The notes under the pieces were generated by a model. The model did not search any database. It worked only from the letters and a program-made list of their open reading frames with translations, and was not told the origin of the DNA. A program made the translations under genes and the position numbers. A DNA stretch of 64,000 bases from Nitrospira sp. CR1.1 (lineage in GTDB: Bacteria > Nitrospirota > Nitrospiria > Nitrospirales > Nitrospiraceae): positions 1-64,000 of the forward strand of contig WIAF01000004.1 of the NCBI GenBank assembly GCA_014055465.1, in the 5' to 3' direction. Shown here one piece after another: positions 62,001 to 64,000 of this stretch; positions within the stretch are counted from its first letter, which is position 1, and every line of letters begins with the position of its first letter.

Positions 62001-63958
62001 GTGCTCTCCGGTTCGCTCAATGCACGGGTGCCTTCCCAGGCCCAATCCAACACCGTGGCATCATAGGAAATGGTTTGCCCTTTTTCGTCGTTCTTGTGTC
62101 CTGGTCTGCCCATCGTCGGAAGCTGCATCTCAACCCAGTCCTTAATCGTGACGACGGCTGGATTGGACTTCCAATCGCTCTTCCCCTTCTCGACGATCTT
62201 GAAAGACTTGCCGAACCAATCGACCGTCTGGCCGACTAACTTGTCCGACGTCACAGGGCCCTTGATGCGCCCCTTTCGATCAGGCAACTCGCGCAAGTCA
62301 GGCATGACGTCATTGCGCATGTCACCCTGTTGCAGCGTGTTATAGACGCGCCAATATCCCCACATACCCGCCACATAATGGTGGGCCACATGGCAATGGA
62401 ACAGGAAATCGCCCGCCAGCTGTTGGCACAGTCCGGACCCGCACTCCGTCTCAAGATCCAAGGCTTCTGACGGCCCGATGACCTCGACGTCAACACGGTC
62501 CGTCTTGGCACGGATAACAGGATACTTGACCGGTCCGTTTCCGGCGGTCGTCCACAGATTCATGTCATCAATGGCGCGAGGGCTGCGCGGCCACCGGATG
62601 GTGCCGCCATGGGGATGATGGCTATGGAATACTTCCGATCCGCCATGCACCAGCCGGAACTTTGCCGGATCGCCCATGTAGGAGCGAGGAATCGTGGGAG
62701 ACGGGTCCCCGAAGGTGTACGAGCTGTACCCCATCGACTCGTCTTCGAAGCCGAAGTACTCGTGCTGCACGTGCATGTTGTTGATGCCAAACGGCTCGCT
62801 GCGATAGTTGATCGCGCGGCCACCCGGACGGTAAGAGTCAGTCAGCGGATCACGCTGAGGGAGGAAGTCGCCCTTCTTATTGAGAGGGCGGAAGGCCTCG
62901 TCGCCGACTTCGTGATAGTACAACACGAATTCGCGGAAATCCGGACCGGTGCCGTTCCGGATGATCACCTGCCAACCGCTCGCGGTCGGAGTCGCATCGC
63001 CGGTTCCCAAGGCTTCCAGATACTCGGATCCACGCGGTTCGACGACGAAGGAGCCGAAGAGACCCATCACGGTCAATTCGCGATCATTGGCGAACGTGTG
63101 GAACTGCCGGACGCCTTCCTGCGTGCTCGGGTGGATATACCACTCGAACTCACCGCTCTTGTCCTTCTGAACGATGCTGTCGGAGTTTGTGGTCGCGGCT
63201 GCGGCGCCGGTGGCACTCACCACCATGCTGGAGCCGTGGATGTGAAGGCTGACGTCCTCGCCGCCTTCCAACTTGTTGGTCAGCTTGATCTTGACGCAGT
63301 CGCCCTGGTTACCGCGAATCGTCAAGGGCTGAATCCACTGGGCCTGCACTCCGGGAATCACCGCACCAGGGTCAAACCCCTCCTTATCACGGGCTTCACG
63401 GTTCTTCGTCTCTTCCGCCCGTACCTTGTCGAGGTTTTCATCCAGCGTGTACATGTAGCCGGGATAAAAATCGAGCCACTGGTTGAGCGTGATCTCGACG
63501 TTGATCGCCGACACATTAAATTGCCGCACTGGCGCAGAGGCCGGGCACTTCCCGCCGCCCGTCATTGCCACTGGCTCCACTCGCGGGTCAGACATCAGAA
63601 GAAGGTCCTGACCGCCTGCCCCATATTGGTGCATCATGGTCTGGGTATTGAACATACCCGTGTTGACCGCTTGCGCCTGCGGATCATTGGTCAAATGTTC
63701 CATGATCCGTTGGTGCTGCTGTTCGACCATCGCAGACCGCTCCGGCTTTCCAGCCATCGCATCTTCGACGATCGTTTGCCCCTTCAACTTTTCCGCCCAA
63801 GACGGAAGTTGATGGGACATTGCTGTCTGTTGAGGCACCGCATGATCCGCGTGCAGCTGATTTTCAGCCGACGCGGCTAGCGGCAGACACACGAGCGCAC
63901 CACCAGCGATGACGCTGAGAGCGCGCGATGTGACGCGAGTGAACCACTGACAATCCAT
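59093..63958 (-). CDS. Giant multicopper oxidase (MofA-like), 1621 residues
   Basis: A signal peptide (about 1-31) is followed by several cupredoxin domains. Copper motifs in order are HIHGSSM (about 239), HSHHPHGGTIRWP (about 446), the type 1 site HCHVAHHYVAGM (about 523), INTHWHFLQFD (about 819) and FWHDHAFGATTWPHGGFG (about 953). In ordinary multicopper oxidases the HCH...M motif is near the C-terminus; here over 1000 residues follow it. Length and motifs recall MofA of Leptothrix, linked to manganese oxidation. An AAGGAGG site precedes the ATG. The substrate is unknown: Mn(II), Cu(I) or organics are possible. Confidence 0.88.
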   Translation of the reverse strand: MDCQWFTRVTSRALSVIAGGALVCLPLAASAENQLHADHAVPQQTAMSHQLPSWAEKLKGQTIVEDAMAGKPERSAMVEQQHQRIMEHLTNDPQAQAVNTGMFNTQTMMHQYGAGGQDLLLMSDPRVEPVAMTGGGKCPASAPVRQFNVSAINVEITLNQWLDFYPGYMYTLDENLDKVRAEETKNREARDKEGFDPGAVIPGVQAQWIQPLTIRGNQGDCVKIKLTNKLEGGEDVSLHIHGSSMVVSATGAAAATTNSDSIVQKDKSGEFEWYIHPSTQEGVRQFHTFANDRELTVMGLFGSFVVEPRGSEYLEALGTGDATPTASGWQVIIRNGTGPDFREFVLYYHEVGDEAFRPLNKKGDFLPQRDPLTDSYRPGGRAINYRSEPFGINNMHVQHEYFGFEDESMGYSSYTFGDPSPTIPRSYMGDPAKFRLVHGGSEVFHSHHPHGGTIRWPRSPRAIDDMNLWTTAGNGPVKYPVIRAKTDRVDVEVIGPSEALDLETECGSGLCQQLAGDFLFHCHVAHHYVAGMWGYWRVYNTLQQGDMRNDVMPDLRELPDRKGRIKGPVTSDKLVGQTVDWFGKSFKIVEKGKSDWKSNPAVVTIKDWVEMQLPTMGRPGHKNDEKGQTISYDATVLDWAWEGTRALSEPESTIDNPKYKSAHPGKRHPITFEPLTGKVAWPHLTPHFGRRVPFAPNHVGAPWLEMIRRNADGSESVDQAVPGENGNWSLCPENAGRKHYNVHFIKLPITIARKIGKEPPVVDPNGLIYVLHEEEAEIRKNDDLKYPLVVRGNIYDCVDWTLTSEWDDDDYTNFQASKINTHWHFLQFDNQASDGVITGFSYEQSVRPFTMLEKKNNKGLPVPMNTVVTAAAKKGATSITVKNAKQFHVGTLLLVGADNVKGNEISRIKAIKDNTITLAQALKHDHPANDIVTVEFVRQRFWVDADVGTVFWHDHAFGATTWPHGGFGTFIAEPVGSTYHDPKTGKLIRSGPIADIHTNEPVGHGVNNSFRELMVQVHDTVPHTVNIVTAGNPPGQPIEVALEAGKTVSFMMPEKIYMTPMPFLNGGTHTTGSGLNFRAAPIAQRLATNPDVSQIFNSQVHGDPYTPTLRAYVGDTMVFRLLHTLMNESMVWTLSGHTFWTERYASDANRKNSIHIGIAERYDLVVPEAGGSRHQAGDYIHFNGRSSKFSEGGWGIIRVLDKEQADLKKLPAGFSHKGEMPKPLPVCPADAPVKQFNVVAMDYAGMKFNAKAPESIEVDFERRILMTNAEAKIYALEEDIAKVAAGAHPMPLTLRVNLGDCVKVHLKNKMKDSKASFSAIGLAFDPKDSMGANVGNNPGDQTVAPGGERDYTYYADPFNGETTSLVWDWGNVMTNPRNGLFGAVVVGPKGSKYRDPKTGADLSNKNAWAADVIIDHSVPGNETRANYRDVALFFQDEDNIIGTSFMPYVQNVAGLTGVNYRSEPYKFREEEGCSLGKVFQPCKADKPEDPVTPLIEAHAGDPVRIHVLGVSNEQNGMFSVEKHEWPIEPFMRGADLISVVEFSGSETIDAFLPSAGGTYRMPGDYVYSNQRLPYSQSGQWGYVRVLPSGDTRLLPLTGAGAAAKSAEVDQPAAHAIPVASK

Positions 63959-64000
63959 GGACCGGCCTCCTTGGATAGAGTTGGAAATGAAACAAAAGTT

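Noticed and set aside
62609..63880. Plus-strand frame of 423 codons opposite the multicopper oxidase
   Set aside because: It is rich in Arg, His and Val as expected from a reversed reading of the oxidase, and has no recognisable domain.

Overview
The window reads as a piece of the chromosome of a Nitrospira-type nitrite-oxidizing bacterium (phylum Nitrospirota). The left edge is the C-terminus of a nitrite oxidoreductase beta subunit (NxrB). The rest is dense with nitrite-oxidation and respiration genes: NxrC-like heme-b subunits, a TorD-type chaperone, an NxrC-linked TatA, multiheme c cytochromes, two copies of the unusual cytochrome bd-like oxidase known from Nitrospira, a molybdenum-cofactor nucleotidyltransferase, and a prokaryotic ubiquitin-like protein (Pup). 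I cannot tell from this window whether the strain is a canonical nitrite oxidizer or comammox. No tRNA, rRNA, CRISPR array, insertion sequence or phage gene was seen.

Layout. 1-230: end of nxrB and tandem hairpins. 480-2430: small genes (Bfd-like ferredoxin behind a near-consensus promoter, exported flavodoxin, zinc ribbon, exported DUF192 protein). 2430-10530 (minus strand): MscS channel with a cNMP domain, Rel, RecJ, Pup and a proton-pumping pyrophosphatase. 11227-24957 (minus strand, 13 genes): a large NXR accessory block. In transcription order it holds a HExxH protein, a four-cluster ferredoxin, the TorD-like chaperone, NxrC, a B12-radical SAM enzyme, a membrane protein, a TPR protein, TatA, an NHL protein, a second NxrC-like protein, a PDZ-like protein and two pentaheme cytochromes. 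25154-26260 (plus): WD40 protein. 26262-38566 (minus): two-component pair with a degenerate NtrC-like regulator, secF-secD-yajC-tgt-argS, a family 9 glycosyltransferase and mobA.

38669-45262 (minus) is a respiratory operon: two very small membrane proteins, a 639-residue bd-like oxidase, two membrane-anchored c cytochromes, and a diheme cytochrome fused to an NxrC-like domain. 45422-53705 (minus) is a second oxidase cassette: methyltransferase, DUF420 protein, PCP_red-domain protein, membrane protein, a second bd-like oxidase lacking several histidines of the first, a DUF3047 protein, a glycine-zipper protein and two formylglycine-enzyme-fold proteins without the catalytic cysteines. 53981-63958 (minus) is a periplasmic copper-protein region: three proteins with amicyanin-like Cys-His-Met sites, a TPR/HEAT protein, a LolA-like protein and a 1621-residue multicopper oxidase resembling MofA.

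How it fits together (inference). NXR oxidizes nitrite on the periplasmic side. NxrC-like subunits and c cytochromes carry the electrons, and the bd-like oxidase complex may be the terminal acceptor. TorD-like, MobA, Tat and Sec genes supply cofactor loading and export. The copper-protein region may handle further periplasmic oxidations or copper itself. The most unusual signals are the pair of divergent bd-like oxidases with their uncharacterised accessory genes, the NtrC-like regulator with lost ATPase residues and a cysteine insert, and an orphan pup whose conserved C-terminus is encoded in its own terminator stem.
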